Positions 1 to 8,350 of a DNA stretch of 64,000 nt are shown here, piece after piece. Made by a program: the position numbers and the translations under genes. The notes under the pieces were generated by a model. The model was not told the DNA's origin. It did no database searches and saw only the letters and a list, made by a program, of their open reading frames with translations. This stretch comes from Novosphingobium sediminicola. GTDB taxonomy: Bacteria; Pseudomonadota; Alphaproteobacteria; Sphingomonadales; Sphingomonadaceae. Within the stretch, counting starts at the first letter, position 1. Each line of letters starts with the position of its first letter. Where the stretch lies: assembly GCF_014196525.1 (NCBI RefSeq), contig NZ_JACIDX010000009.1:1-64000 (forward strand), in the 5' to 3' direction.

Positions 1-92
1 ATGGCCGCTTCGGCGGGCGTCAGGGCATCGACAGCTTCACCGAAACACGCTGGATCACGGTCGAAACCCAAGACGGGCATTTCCCGATCTGA
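1..92 (+). CDS. aldehyde dehydrogenase, C-terminal end only (partial)
   Basis: The open frame enters from the left edge and stops with TGA at 90-92. The visible end contains FGGRQGIDSFTETRWITVE, which resembles the C-terminus of the benzaldehyde/salicylaldehyde dehydrogenase branch of the NAD(P)-dependent aldehyde dehydrogenase superfamily. Catalytic residues lie outside the window, so substrate and activity cannot be judged. The stop overlaps a possible ATG at 92, and the next aldehyde dehydrogenase follows on the same strand, which suggests co-transcription. The assignment rests on about 29 residues and recalled family similarity. Confidence 0.55.
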   Translation, partial: GRFGGRQGIDSFTETRWITVETQDGHFPI

Positions 93-133
93 TGCACGAC
101 CAACCAACAAACCATATAAAATCAGAGGATTTC

Positions 134-1564
134 ATGCCCCACTACCCTGAACTCGCGATGGTTATTGCCGGAGAACGCATCGGCATCGATCATCGCGCGA
201 CCTTCACCGTCCGCAACCCCGCCACTGGCGAGGCGCTGGGCCAATTACCGCTGGCCGATACCGCCGATCTTGATCGCGCGCTCGATGCCGCCGCGCGCGG
301 CTTCGCCCTGTGGCGCCATGCCAGCGCCGCCCAACGCGCCGATGTGCTGCAAGGCGCCGCCGCCCTCATGCTGGAGCGCAAGGAGGCGCTGGCATGGGCC
401 GCAACGCAGGAACAGGGCAAGACTTTGGCCGAAGCGCGGGTCGAGGTGATGATGAATGTCGAACTCTTCCGCTTCTATGCGGGGGAGGTTCATCGCCTCT
501 ATGGCCGCCAACTGGTGCGCCCGACGGGCATGCGCTCAACCGTGGTACATGAGCCGGTGGGGCCGGTGGCCGCCTTTGCGCCGTGGAATTTTCCGCTGGG
601 CAATCCGGGGCGCAAACTGGCCGCGCCGATTGCGGCGGGGTGCAGCGTTATTCTGAAGGCGGCGGAGGAAACGCCCGCCTCAGCGCTGGGCGTGCTGCAA
701 TGCTTGTATGACGCCGGCCTGCCCGGCGATGTGGCGCAGGCGGTGTTTGGCGATCCGGCGCAGGTGTCCGACTATCTCCTCGCCTCGCCCGTTATCCGCA
801 AGCTCAGCTTCACCGGATCGACCGCCATCGGCAAGCATCTGATGAAACTGGCCGCCAATGATCTGAAGCGCACAACGATGGAACTGGGCGGGCATGGGCC
901 AGTGCTGGTGTTTGGCGATGTCGATCTGGAAGCAGTTCTCGATAAGGTCGTGCCGCATAAATTCCGCAATGCGGGGCAGGTCTGCGTCGCACCCACGCGC
1001 TTTATCGTCGAGGATGCGATCTATGACCGCTTCGTCGCCGGTTTCACGCAAAGGGCGGCGGCCATCCGCGTAGGTCCGGGCTGGCATGAGGGCGTGCAGA
1101 TGGGGCCGATGGCCAATCCGCGCCGCCCCGAGGCAATGGAAAAGCTGGTGGGTGATGCGGTAGCGCGCGGGGGGCGGTTAATGACCGGAGGGGCGCGGAT
1201 CGGCAATCAGGGCTGCTTCTTTGCCCCCACTGTGCTGGCCGACACGCCGCTGGATGCCGAGATCATGCAGGAGGAACCCTTTGGCCCGGTCGCGCTGATC
1301 AACCGATACGCCGATGAAGCCGCGATGATCGCGGAGGCCAACCGCCTGCCCTATGGCCTTGCCGCCTATGCATGGACTCAGGATTATCGCCGCCAGCGTC
1401 GTCTGGCCGCCGAACTGGAAACCGGGATGCTGGCGATCAACACCACCACCATCGGCGCGGCCGATGCGCCCTTTGGCGGGGTGAAATGGTCGGGCCATGG
1501 CCATGAGGACGGGCCCGAAGGTTTGCAGGCTTGCCTTGTCACCAAGACCATCCACGAGGGATAA
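134..1564 (+). CDS. NAD(P)-dependent aldehyde dehydrogenase (succinate-semialdehyde dehydrogenase-like)
   Basis: It should oxidise an aldehyde to its acid in the cytoplasm. The protein has 476 residues, the usual family size. Family marks are PWNF with Asn152, Lys175 in ILKAAEE for cofactor binding, FTGSTAIG near 227-233, the general base Glu250 in MELGGHGP and the nucleophile Cys284 in AGQVCVAP. I chose ATG 134 because AGAGGA lies just upstream and homologues begin near this point. An in-frame ATG at 92 would add 14 residues and overlap the previous stop. The gene follows another aldehyde dehydrogenase and ends at a strong hairpin. Family members act on succinate semialdehyde or aromatic aldehydes, so the substrate is open; the location suggests aldehydes from aromatic side chains. 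Confidence 0.88.
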   Translation: MPHYPELAMVIAGERIGIDHRATFTVRNPATGEALGQLPLADTADLDRALDAAARGFALWRHASAAQRADVLQGAAALMLERKEALAWAATQEQGKTLAEARVEVMMNVELFRFYAGEVHRLYGRQLVRPTGMRSTVVHEPVGPVAAFAPWNFPLGNPGRKLAAPIAAGCSVILKAAEETPASALGVLQCLYDAGLPGDVAQAVFGDPAQVSDYLLASPVIRKLSFTGSTAIGKHLMKLAANDLKRTTMELGGHGPVLVFGDVDLEAVLDKVVPHKFRNAGQVCVAPTRFIVEDAIYDRFVAGFTQRAAAIRVGPGWHEGVQMGPMANPRRPEAMEKLVGDAVARGGRLMTGGARIGNQGCFFAPTVLADTPLDAEIMQEEPFGPVALINRYADEAAMIAEANRLPYGLAAYAWTQDYRRQRRLAAELETGMLAINTTTIGAADAPFGGVKWSGHGHEDGPEGLQACLVTKTIHEG

Positions 1565-1570
1565 GGCAGG

Positions 1571-1604
1571 ACGGGGCCGGGAGGGATCACTCTCCCGGCC
1601 CCGT
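1571..1604. terminator. bidirectional hairpin terminator
   Basis: A perfect 13-bp stem (ACGGGGCCGGGAG pairing with CTCCCGGCCCCGT) has an 8-nt loop. It lies 7 bp after the aldehyde dehydrogenase stop and 6 bp beyond the aconitase stop on the other strand. It can end both convergent transcripts. There is no long T-run, so the strength is uncertain. Confidence 0.75.
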
Positions 1605-1609
1605 ATCCA

Positions 1610-4066
1610 TCAACCGAAACGTCGCGCGAAACGGGCGAACAATCCCCCATCGCGCAGCAGCGCAATCTGTCCCGCCGATCCCACATCGGCCCGCGCGGGA
1701 TAGCGGCGCACGCCTTCGCCCGGCGTATCGATTTCGATGATCAGATCGCGCCGATCCACGCTCAGCCCGTCGATGCCAAGGATGGCGATCCGGCTGTCGG
1801 CGTGAACCAGCGCCGCTGCATCCTGATCCCACACCAGCGGCAACACGCCCATCGCCACCAGATTGGCGCGGTGGATGCGTTCGAAACTGCGCGCGATCAC
1901 CGCGCCTATGCCCAGCAACGCAGTCCCCTTGGCCGCCCAGTCGCGCGCTGATCCGGTGCCGTAACGCTCCCCGGCAAAGACAAGCAGCGGGATGCCCTGC
2001 GCGGCAAAGGCCTGCGCCGCCTCGAACACCGATGTCTCCGCGCCGTCCGGTCCCAGCGCCCGGTTGCCCGGCCCGTCCGCCAGATGGTTGACCAGCCGCG
2101 CATTGTCGAAGGTTCCGCGCAGCATCACGCGGTCATTGGCGCGGCGTTCGCCATAGCTGCCCGGATTGCCCTGTCCATGCGCGCGCAGCCATGCCGCAGC
2201 GGGTGACGAGGCCTCGATCCTGCCGATGGGAGAAATATGATCGGTAGTCACATTATCACCCAGCACCAGCAGCGCCCGCGCGCCATGAAGATCGCCCGTC
2301 AGCCCCTGCGCGCCGCGCGCGAAAAAGGGCGGGGGCAGCACCATGGTCGAGGCCGGATCCCACGGGAATTGCGCGCCATCGGGGGCCTCAAGGCAGGCCC
2401 ATGTCCGATCCACCGATGGCGTCTCCACCCGATCGGGCAGGCCTTGCAGGACCGCCGCTACTTCGGCCGCATCGGGCCAGAGATCACGCAGAAACACCGG
2501 CGCGCCATTGCGATCCGTGCCCAAAGCGTCCTGAGCCAGATTGACACCCATCCGCCCCGCCAGCGCGGCGGCCACCACCAACGGGGGCGAGGCAAGGTAA
2601 TTGGCCCGGATCGCGGGATGAATGCGGTTTTCGAAATTGCGATTGCCCGACAGGACCGCCGCCAGCAACCGCCCCTTGCCCGCCGCCTCTGGCTTGAGAT
2701 CGCCCGAATTGCCGACGCATGTGGTGCAGCCAAAGCCCACCACATGAAAGCCCAACGCATCGAGGCTCTCCTGCAACCCTGCGAACGCCAGCATGGCCGC
2801 GATGCGCGGCGATCCAGGGGCCAGCGAAGTCTTGACCCATGGCGGCACCGACAATCCGCGCGCCACCGCCTTTTGCGCAATCAGGCCCGCTGCCACCATC
2901 AGCGCGGGATTGGCCGTGTTGGTGCAACTGGTGATCGCGGCGATGGCGATCAGGGCATCATCATCCTGCGGGAAATGCTCGCGCAAGGAGGCGGGGAGCG
3001 CCGCAAGAGGGACGATCTGTTGCGGCCTGCTGGGCCCTGCCATCACCGGCTCCACCACGCCCAGATCGAGGATCAGGCGGCGCGAATAGAGCCGTGGAGG
3101 GCCTGCATCGCGCCACAATCCGGTCTGGCGCGCATAGGCTTGGTAATCCTCCACCGGGCGGCCCATCGCCGCCATATAGGCCAGCGTGGCCTCATCCACC
3201 GGAAACAGCGCGGCGGTGGCGCCATATTCTGGGCACATATTGGCAATCGCCGCCCGGTCGGGCAGCGTCAGATGATCGAGCGCGGGACCGGAAAACTCGA
3301 CGATCTGATCCACCACATCGGCGCGGCGCAAATGGGCGGTGATGAACAGCGCGGCATCGGTGGCCGTCACTCCATCGGCCAGTCGCCCTTCCAATCGCAC
3401 CTCGACCACGCGCGGCAGGGCGATCGGCACCGGCGCGCCCAGCGCCGCCAGTTCCGCCTCAATCCCCCCCACGCCCCAGCCCAGCACGCCCAGCGCATTG
3501 ACCATCGTGGTGTGGCTGTCTGTGCCGATCACGGTTTCGGCCATCCATCGCCCCTCATGCCGGACGCACCCGCTGGTCAGCCGCTCCAGATTGATCTGAT
3601 GACAGATGCCTTGTCCGGGCGGCACGATGGTCAGACGATCAAAGGCGCGCTCGGCCCATTTGAAGAAGCGGTAGCGTTCGCCGTTGCGGGCATATTCCAG
3701 CGCCAGATTGCGCGCGGCCGCATCGGGTGTGCCGCTGTGATCGACATGGACCGAATGGTCGATCACCAGATCGATGGGGATGGCGGCATCGACCGTTTCC
3801 GGGGCAAACCCATGCCCGGCGGCATGGTCGCGCAGCGCCGCCAGATCGGCCAAAGCGGCAACGCCCGCCGTATCCTGCATCAATATGCGCGAGGGGCGAA
3901 AGGGGATCTCCGCCTCTGGCGCGCCATGGTCAAGCCATTGGCGAAAATGGGCGACATAGGGCGCAGGATCGGCCTCATGGGCCAGAATGTTTTCCAGCAG
4001 GATGACCAGCGAGCGCGGCAGGGCGGCCAATGTCGCCCGGTCCGTTGCATTCAGACGCGAAAGCAT
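1610..4066 (-). CDS. aconitase-family hydratase (AcnA-like)
   Basis: A single-chain 4Fe-4S hydro-lyase of the aconitase superfamily. The three cluster ligands are Cys381 (ITSCTNT), Cys447 and Cys450 (GFGCTTC). Substrate-domain signatures include DHSVHVDHSG near 103-112 and GTDSHTTMVNALG near 181-193; the C-terminal swivel domain has ERYGTGSARDWAA. At 818 residues it is shorter than housekeeping AcnA (about 890 from memory). Its start lies only 3 bp after the stop of the HMG-CoA-lyase-like gene, so the two are co-transcribed from the promoter divergent to the IclR gene. Being inside an aromatic island, it may hydrate maleate, citraconate or a related product instead of serving the citric acid cycle; that is inference. 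Plain aconitase or 2-methylcitrate dehydratase (AcnD-like) are alternatives. Confidence 0.8.
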   Translation of the reverse strand: MLSRLNATDRATLAALPRSLVILLENILAHEADPAPYVAHFRQWLDHGAPEAEIPFRPSRILMQDTAGVAALADLAALRDHAAGHGFAPETVDAAIPIDLVIDHSVHVDHSGTPDAAARNLALEYARNGERYRFFKWAERAFDRLTIVPPGQGICHQINLERLTSGCVRHEGRWMAETVIGTDSHTTMVNALGVLGWGVGGIEAELAALGAPVPIALPRVVEVRLEGRLADGVTATDAALFITAHLRRADVVDQIVEFSGPALDHLTLPDRAAIANMCPEYGATAALFPVDEATLAYMAAMGRPVEDYQAYARQTGLWRDAGPPRLYSRRLILDLGVVEPVMAGPSRPQQIVPLAALPASLREHFPQDDDALIAIAAITSCTNTANPALMVAAGLIAQKAVARGLSVPPWVKTSLAPGSPRIAAMLAFAGLQESLDALGFHVVGFGCTTCVGNSGDLKPEAAGKGRLLAAVLSGNRNFENRIHPAIRANYLASPPLVVAAALAGRMGVNLAQDALGTDRNGAPVFLRDLWPDAAEVAAVLQGLPDRVETPSVDRTWACLEAPDGAQFPWDPASTMVLPPPFFARGAQGLTGDLHGARALLVLGDNVTTDHISPIGRIEASSPAAAWLRAHGQGNPGSYGERRANDRVMLRGTFDNARLVNHLADGPGNRALGPDGAETSVFEAAQAFAAQGIPLLVFAGERYGTGSARDWAAKGTALLGIGAVIARSFERIHRANLVAMGVLPLVWDQDAAALVHADSRIAILGIDGLSVDRRDLIIEIDTPGEGVRRYPARADVGSAGQIALLRDGGLFARFARRFG

Positions 4067-4069
4067 GGA

Positions 4070-5032
4070 TCAGGCCGCCGCGATTTTGGCGCGCAGCGCG
4101 CGCAGGCTGCCCCCGGTCTTGATCTTGCCGGGCAGCGGATGGCCCACGATGCTTTCGGCCAGGCGCGCGCATTCGGCCAGTTTTTCAAGGTCCATGCCGG
4201 TTTTGATGCCCAATTCCTCGCACAGGAACACGAAATCCTCGGTGGCGATATTGCCCGCCGCCCCGCCATGCGCGGCAAAGGGGCATCCCCCCAGCCCGCC
4301 CACAGCCGCATCATAATGGCGCACGCCCATCTCCAGCCCCGCCATCGCATTGGCAATGCCCAGCCCGCGCGTATCATGCAGATGGAGCGAGAGTTCGAGA
4401 TCCGGCCAGCGTTCACGCACCGCGCCCACCACGCGGCGGATGCGTTCGGGCGTGGCCCATGCCATCGTGTCGCCAAGGCCCATCAGGCTCAGGCTCTCGC
4501 CATGATCGGCGGCGATGGAGAGCATGTCGCCCACCAGCCCCATCACGCGGGCCGGATCGACATCGCCCTCGAAATTGCAGCCAAAGGCGGCGGTGACAAA
4601 GCCGGTGCGCACCGGGATGCCATGGGCCTGATACATGGCGATCAGCGCGGGCTGGGCCTCGCGCTGCTGATCGGGCGTGCGGTTCTGGTTGCGCTGGAGA
4701 AAGACGTTGGAGGCATAGAGCGTCAGTTTGCCTTCCAGATCGAGCCGCCCGGTGGCAATTGCCCGCTCCAGCCCCCGCTGGTTCAGCCACAGTCCGCTGT
4801 AGCGCACCCCCGCGCGCGGCGTCATGCCTGCCACTACGGCTTCGGCATCGGCCATGCCCGGCACCTTTTGCGGATGGACAAAGGAGGTCACCTGAATATG
4901 CCCAACCCCGGTGTCGGAGAGCGCATCGACCAGCCGGATCTTGTCGGCGGTGGGAATAGGCGCGCGCTCGATCTGGAAACCTTCGCGCGGGCCTTCCTCC
5001 TTAATGAAGACGCGGGGGGGCAGGTTGGTCAT
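4070..5032 (-). CDS. HMG-CoA lyase-family protein (possible citramalyl-CoA lyase)
   Basis: A 320-residue TIM-barrel lyase of the HMGL-like family, which cleaves 3-hydroxy-3-methyl-acyl-CoA esters. Visible marks are the metal-binding His217-x-His219 (LSLHLHD), Cys250 in the active-site loop GLGGCPFA and Asn261 in AAGNIATED. The usual N-terminal R-D-G-L-Q is here R-E-G-F-Q (16-20), so the normal metal-ligand Asp is Glu. That is unusual for true HMG-CoA lyase and suggests another substrate. It is first in a two-gene operon with the aconitase-like hydratase, and a class III CoA-transferase lies just across the regulator. (R)-citramalyl-CoA lyase of Chloroflexus belongs to this family (recalled), so citramalyl-CoA is my preferred substrate. 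HMG-CoA in leucine breakdown is the alternative. Confidence 0.75.
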   Translation of the reverse strand: MTNLPPRVFIKEEGPREGFQIERAPIPTADKIRLVDALSDTGVGHIQVTSFVHPQKVPGMADAEAVVAGMTPRAGVRYSGLWLNQRGLERAIATGRLDLEGKLTLYASNVFLQRNQNRTPDQQREAQPALIAMYQAHGIPVRTGFVTAAFGCNFEGDVDPARVMGLVGDMLSIAADHGESLSLMGLGDTMAWATPERIRRVVGAVRERWPDLELSLHLHDTRGLGIANAMAGLEMGVRHYDAAVGGLGGCPFAAHGGAAGNIATEDFVFLCEELGIKTGMDLEKLAECARLAESIVGHPLPGKIKTGGSLRALRAKIAAA

Positions 5033-5098
5033 CTTTCTTCTCCCGAAACGGAAATGGGGCGTAAAATTGGTTGGCGACCATTGACATTTCGCATCTCT

Positions 5099-5115
5099 GT
5101 TCTGCTATACAGAAC
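5099..5115. promoter_or_regulatory. perfect palindrome in the IclR / lyase divergent promoter
   Basis: GTTCTGCTATACAGAAC is a perfect inverted repeat with 6-bp arms and a 5-bp centre, in the 117-bp gap between the divergent IclR and lyase genes. A TTGACA lies upstream at 5081-5086, and TATACA inside the palindrome could be the -10 (spacing 19). Autoregulation by the adjacent IclR protein is the simplest reading. The arms point the opposite way to the GAA-N5-TTC sites elsewhere in the island, so the same protein may not bind both. Confidence 0.6.
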
Positions 5116-5149
5116 ATCGAGACACACGAGTGCAAGGCGAAACCGAAAC

Positions 5150-5866
5150 ATGAATTCAAAGCCTGGGGTGGCGGCGGTTGATCGCGCGCTGGATATTCTC
5201 GAAGCCTTTCGCGCCGGCAAACCGGTGCTGACACTGGCCGAGATCGCGCGGATCACGGGGCTGTATAAAAGCACGATCCTGCGCCTGCTGGGCAGTCTGG
5301 AGCGCTATGGCTTGGTCTGGCAGCGCCCTGACGGCACCTATCAACTGGGCGCCAGCCTGCTGTCCTTTGCCTCGGTGTTTCAGGATTCGTTTGACCTGCG
5401 CCAATTTGTCGAACCGGTGCTCGAACAACTGGTGGCCGATACGTCGGAGAGCGCGACCTTCTATATCCGCGACGGCGAGGATCTGGTTTGCCTGTTCCGC
5501 GCCGATGGCAGCAATGTGGTGCGCGATTACAGCGTGCGCCCCGGATCGCGCCGCGAATTGAACAAGGGCGCGGCCAGCGCCACCTTGCTGCAATTTGACG
5601 CCGGATTGCGCGCGCCCATCACGCGTGAGGCGATGCTGGTGGTATCGGTGGGCAATGTCGATCTGGATATGGCGGCGATCGGCGTGCCGGTGTTCGGCGC
5701 CAATGGCGTGTTGCAGGGGGCGATCACCCTGTCCGGCCCAAGCTTGCGCTTTACGCAAGAGCATGTCGCGCGTCTGGCCCCGGTGGCGGTGGAGGCCGCT
5801 ATTGGCCTGTCGCTGGCGCTGGGGGCAACGCCGGGTCTGCTGCCCCCTCCTCTGACCACCGAATAG
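5150..5866 (+). CDS. IclR-family transcriptional regulator
   Basis: A 238-residue regulator with an N-terminal winged helix-turn-helix (VDRALDILEAF near 10-20, then TLAEIARITGLYKSTILRLL) and a C-terminal IclR effector domain. The effector domain carries DLRQFVEPVLEQL, TFYIRDGEDLVCL and VGVPVFGANG-type features (IGVPVFGANGVLQGAITLSGP). The start is ATG 5150; the open frame runs far upstream, but only as an antisense shadow of other genes. It is divergent from the lyase/hydratase operon and convergent, 12 bp away, with the CoA-transferase operon. IclR members of aromatic clusters sense pathway acids. GAA-N5-TTC palindromes at the island promoters match the geometry of E. coli IclR sites, so this protein is the best candidate for a regulon-wide controller. 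The effector is unknown. Confidence 0.9.
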   Translation: MNSKPGVAAVDRALDILEAFRAGKPVLTLAEIARITGLYKSTILRLLGSLERYGLVWQRPDGTYQLGASLLSFASVFQDSFDLRQFVEPVLEQLVADTSESATFYIRDGEDLVCLFRADGSNVVRDYSVRPGSRRELNKGAASATLLQFDAGLRAPITREAMLVVSVGNVDLDMAAIGVPVFGANGVLQGAITLSGPSLRFTQEHVARLAPVAVEAAIGLSLALGATPGLLPPPLTTE

Positions 5867-5878
5867 AGCCGCCATCGT

Positions 5879-7105
5879 TCAGACCGCCCCGCCGGCCTTG
5901 AGGCGGTCGAGCGCGGCCTGATCGCGGCCCAGTTGACCATAGATCCGCGCGTTATGCTGACCCAGCCATGGCGGGGGGCAACGCGCGGCGGGCTGGCTGT
6001 CGGCAAGGTCGAAGCCCGCGCGCACCACGCGCACGCCGCCGAAATCAGCCTCGGGCATGGCGATATCCTGCAACAGATCGCGCGCGGCGATTTGCGGATG
6101 GGCCAGAATTTCCGGCACGGTCAGGATGCGCCCCGCCGGAATGCCATGGGCGTTGAACAGGCTCTCCCATTCCTGCGCGCTTTTCGCGGCCAGCGCCTGT
6201 TCCAGCTCGGCATTGATCGCGGCGCGGTTGACCTTGCGCGTCTCGCGCTCGGCAAAGCGCGGGTCGGTGGCCAAATCAGGGCGCCCGATCAACTCACACA
6301 GTTTCTCGAACTGCTCCTGCTTGTTGGCAGCAATGTTGATCGGCCCGTCGGCGCAGCGGAAGGCGCCCGATGGCGCGGCGGTCATGTTCTGATTGCCGAT
6401 GGGCCGCGCCTCGACCCCGGCGATCAGGTAATTGGACACAGCCCAGCCCATCGCCGACAGCGTGGCGTCCAGCATCGAAAGGTCAATAAAGGCCCCCTCG
6501 CCCGTCCGTCCGCGTTTGACCAGCGCGCTGACCACCGCAAAAGCCGCTGCCATTCCGCCCAGCGTATCGCACAGCGGATAGCCCACGCGCAGCGGAGCCG
6601 TTTCGGCGTCCCCGGTGATGCTCATTACGCCCGACATGCCCTGCACGATCTGGTCATAGGCCGGGTTGCCCGCCAGCGGCCCGTTCTGGCCGAAGCCGGA
6701 AATGGCGCAATAGATCAGCCCCGGATTAGCCGCGCGCAGGGCTTCATGGCCAAAGCCCAGCCGGTCCATCACGCCGGGGCGGAAATTTTCCACCAGAACA
6801 TCGGCGCTGGCCACCAGATCGCGGAACAGCGCCTTGCCCTCGGGGTGTTTCAGATCGACCGTCACTGACAGCTTCCCCGCGTTCTGCGCGAGGAAGCTGG
6901 TGCCCATCAGTTGCGCGTTAAGCGCAGGCGAGGCGCCCAGCTTGCGCGCCAGATCGCCGTCCTTCGGGTTCTCGACCTTGATGACCTCCGCTCCCAACAG
7001 CCCCATCTGATAGGTGGCATAGGGGCCGGACAGGATATTGGTGAGATCGAGAACCCGAATGCCCGAGAGCAGATCGGCGGGGGGCCGCTGCGAATGGTCC
7101 GCCAC
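5879..7105 (-). CDS. class III (CaiB/BaiF) acyl-CoA transferase
   Basis: A 408-residue CoA-transferase of the formyl-CoA transferase / CaiB family, which moves CoA from one carboxylic acid to another. Features are the N-terminal IRVLDLTNILSGPY, VENFRPG near 105-111 and the likely catalytic Asp151 in NPAYDQIVQGMSG. It is the last gene of the operon that starts with the FAH hydrolase and begins 3 bp after the flavin monooxygenase stop. No acyl-CoA dehydrogenase or enoyl-CoA hydratase is nearby, so a beta-oxidation role is not indicated. With a hydratase and a CoA-ester lyase next door, succinyl-CoA:(R)-citramalate CoA-transferase activity is plausible; the Chloroflexus enzyme for that step is in this family (recalled). 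That is inference. Confidence 0.85.
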   Translation of the reverse strand: MADHSQRPPADLLSGIRVLDLTNILSGPYATYQMGLLGAEVIKVENPKDGDLARKLGASPALNAQLMGTSFLAQNAGKLSVTVDLKHPEGKALFRDLVASADVLVENFRPGVMDRLGFGHEALRAANPGLIYCAISGFGQNGPLAGNPAYDQIVQGMSGVMSITGDAETAPLRVGYPLCDTLGGMAAAFAVVSALVKRGRTGEGAFIDLSMLDATLSAMGWAVSNYLIAGVEARPIGNQNMTAAPSGAFRCADGPINIAANKQEQFEKLCELIGRPDLATDPRFAERETRKVNRAAINAELEQALAAKSAQEWESLFNAHGIPAGRILTVPEILAHPQIAARDLLQDIAMPEADFGGVRVVRAGFDLADSQPAARCPPPWLGQHNARIYGQLGRDQAALDRLKAGGAV

Positions 7106-7108
7106 GTG

Positions 7109-8305
7109 TCAGATCTCCGCCGTGTTCACATCATAGCGATAGAGCCAGTCATAGCGGTCGCGGATCGGATCACGGCTCCATTCGCTTTCCATATAGGCCA
7201 TCGCGCCCTCTTCGGTGGCCAGCGCGGATTCATGAAAGCGCGAGGTGTTCTCCTTGGCCCCGCGCACCATAGCGCTGGTCCGCTCGACGCGGGCCTGTTC
7301 ATAGCGGTGCAGCGCCTCGACCGGATCGGCATATTTGTCGAGGCAGCGGCCCAGCACCACCCCGTCCTCGATCGACATGACCGCGCCCTGCGCCAGAAAG
7401 GGCAGCGTGGCATGGCAGGCATCGCCCAGCAAAGTGGCGCGGCCCACGCTCCACGTCTGGCGCGGCACGCGCTCCATAAACGCCCATTTCATCACCGAGG
7501 GCGCGGCCTGGATCAGCGTCTGCACATCCTCGTGCCATCCGGCGAAATCGCGGGCGCATTCCTCGTTGGACCCTTGCGTGTACCAGCTTTCCACCTGCCA
7601 GTCGTTGCGCTCGATGGTGCCGATCATGTTCATTAGCTTGCCCCCGCGCAGGGGATAGTTGACCAGATGGCCGCCCGGCCCGATCCACGTCCAGCCCAAC
7701 ATGTCGCGCAGCCTTTCGGGCAGGCGGTCCATCGGGATGACACCGCGCCATGCAATCATGCCGGTGAACTGCGCCTCATCATCGCCGAAGAGGCAACGGC
7801 GCACGGTGGATTTCACCCCGTCCGCGCCCACCAGCAGGTCGCCCTCGGCATGAGTGCCGTCGGCGAAATGCAGGGTCACGCCATCCTCGCGCACGTCAAT
7901 ATTGCTGACCGCCTTGGCCAGATGGACCGCATCGGGCTTGATCGCGCGCACCGCGTCGATCAGCGTGGCGAGCAGATCGGGGCGATAGACAGTGAGATAG
8001 GGATAGCCGTATTTCTCAATCGCCTCGGGGCCAAGGTCGAACATCGGCCATGAGCGGCCCGTGTTCCAAAGGCGGAATTCCTTGCGGCGCGGCGCGCAGG
8101 AGGCCGCTTTGAGCGTTTCGAACACGCCCAGCGCATCCAGAGCGCGCGAGCCGTTGGGGCTGATCTGCACCCCCGCGCCCACTTCGCCCAGTTCGGGGGC
8201 CTGTTCATAGACCTCGACATCATAACCCCGGCGCAGCAGCGACAGCGCCGCCGCCATGCCCCCGATACCGCCGCCCGCGATCAGCACTTTGAGAGATTTG
8301 GTCAT
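7109..8305 (-). CDS. FAD-dependent aromatic hydroxylase (3-hydroxybenzoate 6-hydroxylase / salicylate hydroxylase-like)
   Basis: A 398-residue group A flavin monooxygenase that hydroxylates a phenolic acid using NAD(P)H and O2. It has the dinucleotide fold GGGIGG at 11-16, the DG motif GADGVKS at 160-166 and the GD motif GDACHAT at 294-300. His213 in GGHLVNYP and Gln306 in LAQG correspond, from memory, to His213 and Gln301 that matter in Rhodococcus 3-hydroxybenzoate 6-hydroxylase. The next gene upstream is a gentisate-dioxygenase-like bicupin, so production of gentisate or a substituted gentisate is the natural role. Salicylate-type or 4-hydroxybenzoate 1-hydroxylase chemistry is the alternative. 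It lies between the dioxygenase (45 bp) and the CoA-transferase (3 bp) in one operon. Confidence 0.85.
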   Translation of the reverse strand: MTKSLKVLIAGGGIGGMAAALSLLRRGYDVEVYEQAPELGEVGAGVQISPNGSRALDALGVFETLKAASCAPRRKEFRLWNTGRSWPMFDLGPEAIEKYGYPYLTVYRPDLLATLIDAVRAIKPDAVHLAKAVSNIDVREDGVTLHFADGTHAEGDLLVGADGVKSTVRRCLFGDDEAQFTGMIAWRGVIPMDRLPERLRDMLGWTWIGPGGHLVNYPLRGGKLMNMIGTIERNDWQVESWYTQGSNEECARDFAGWHEDVQTLIQAAPSVMKWAFMERVPRQTWSVGRATLLGDACHATLPFLAQGAVMSIEDGVVLGRCLDKYADPVEALHRYEQARVERTSAMVRGAKENTSRFHESALATEEGAMAYMESEWSRDPIRDRYDWLYRYDVNTAEI

Positions 8306-8350
8306 ATTTGCTCCCCAAACTTATGAATTCTTGAAAGGAATGGTGGCGGA

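Noticed and set aside
2237..5149. Open frame on the plus strand running from 2237 into the IclR gene
   Set aside because: It is antisense to the aconitase and lyase genes and its product is rich in Arg, His and Gln with no domain; only the part from ATG 5150 is the IclR gene.
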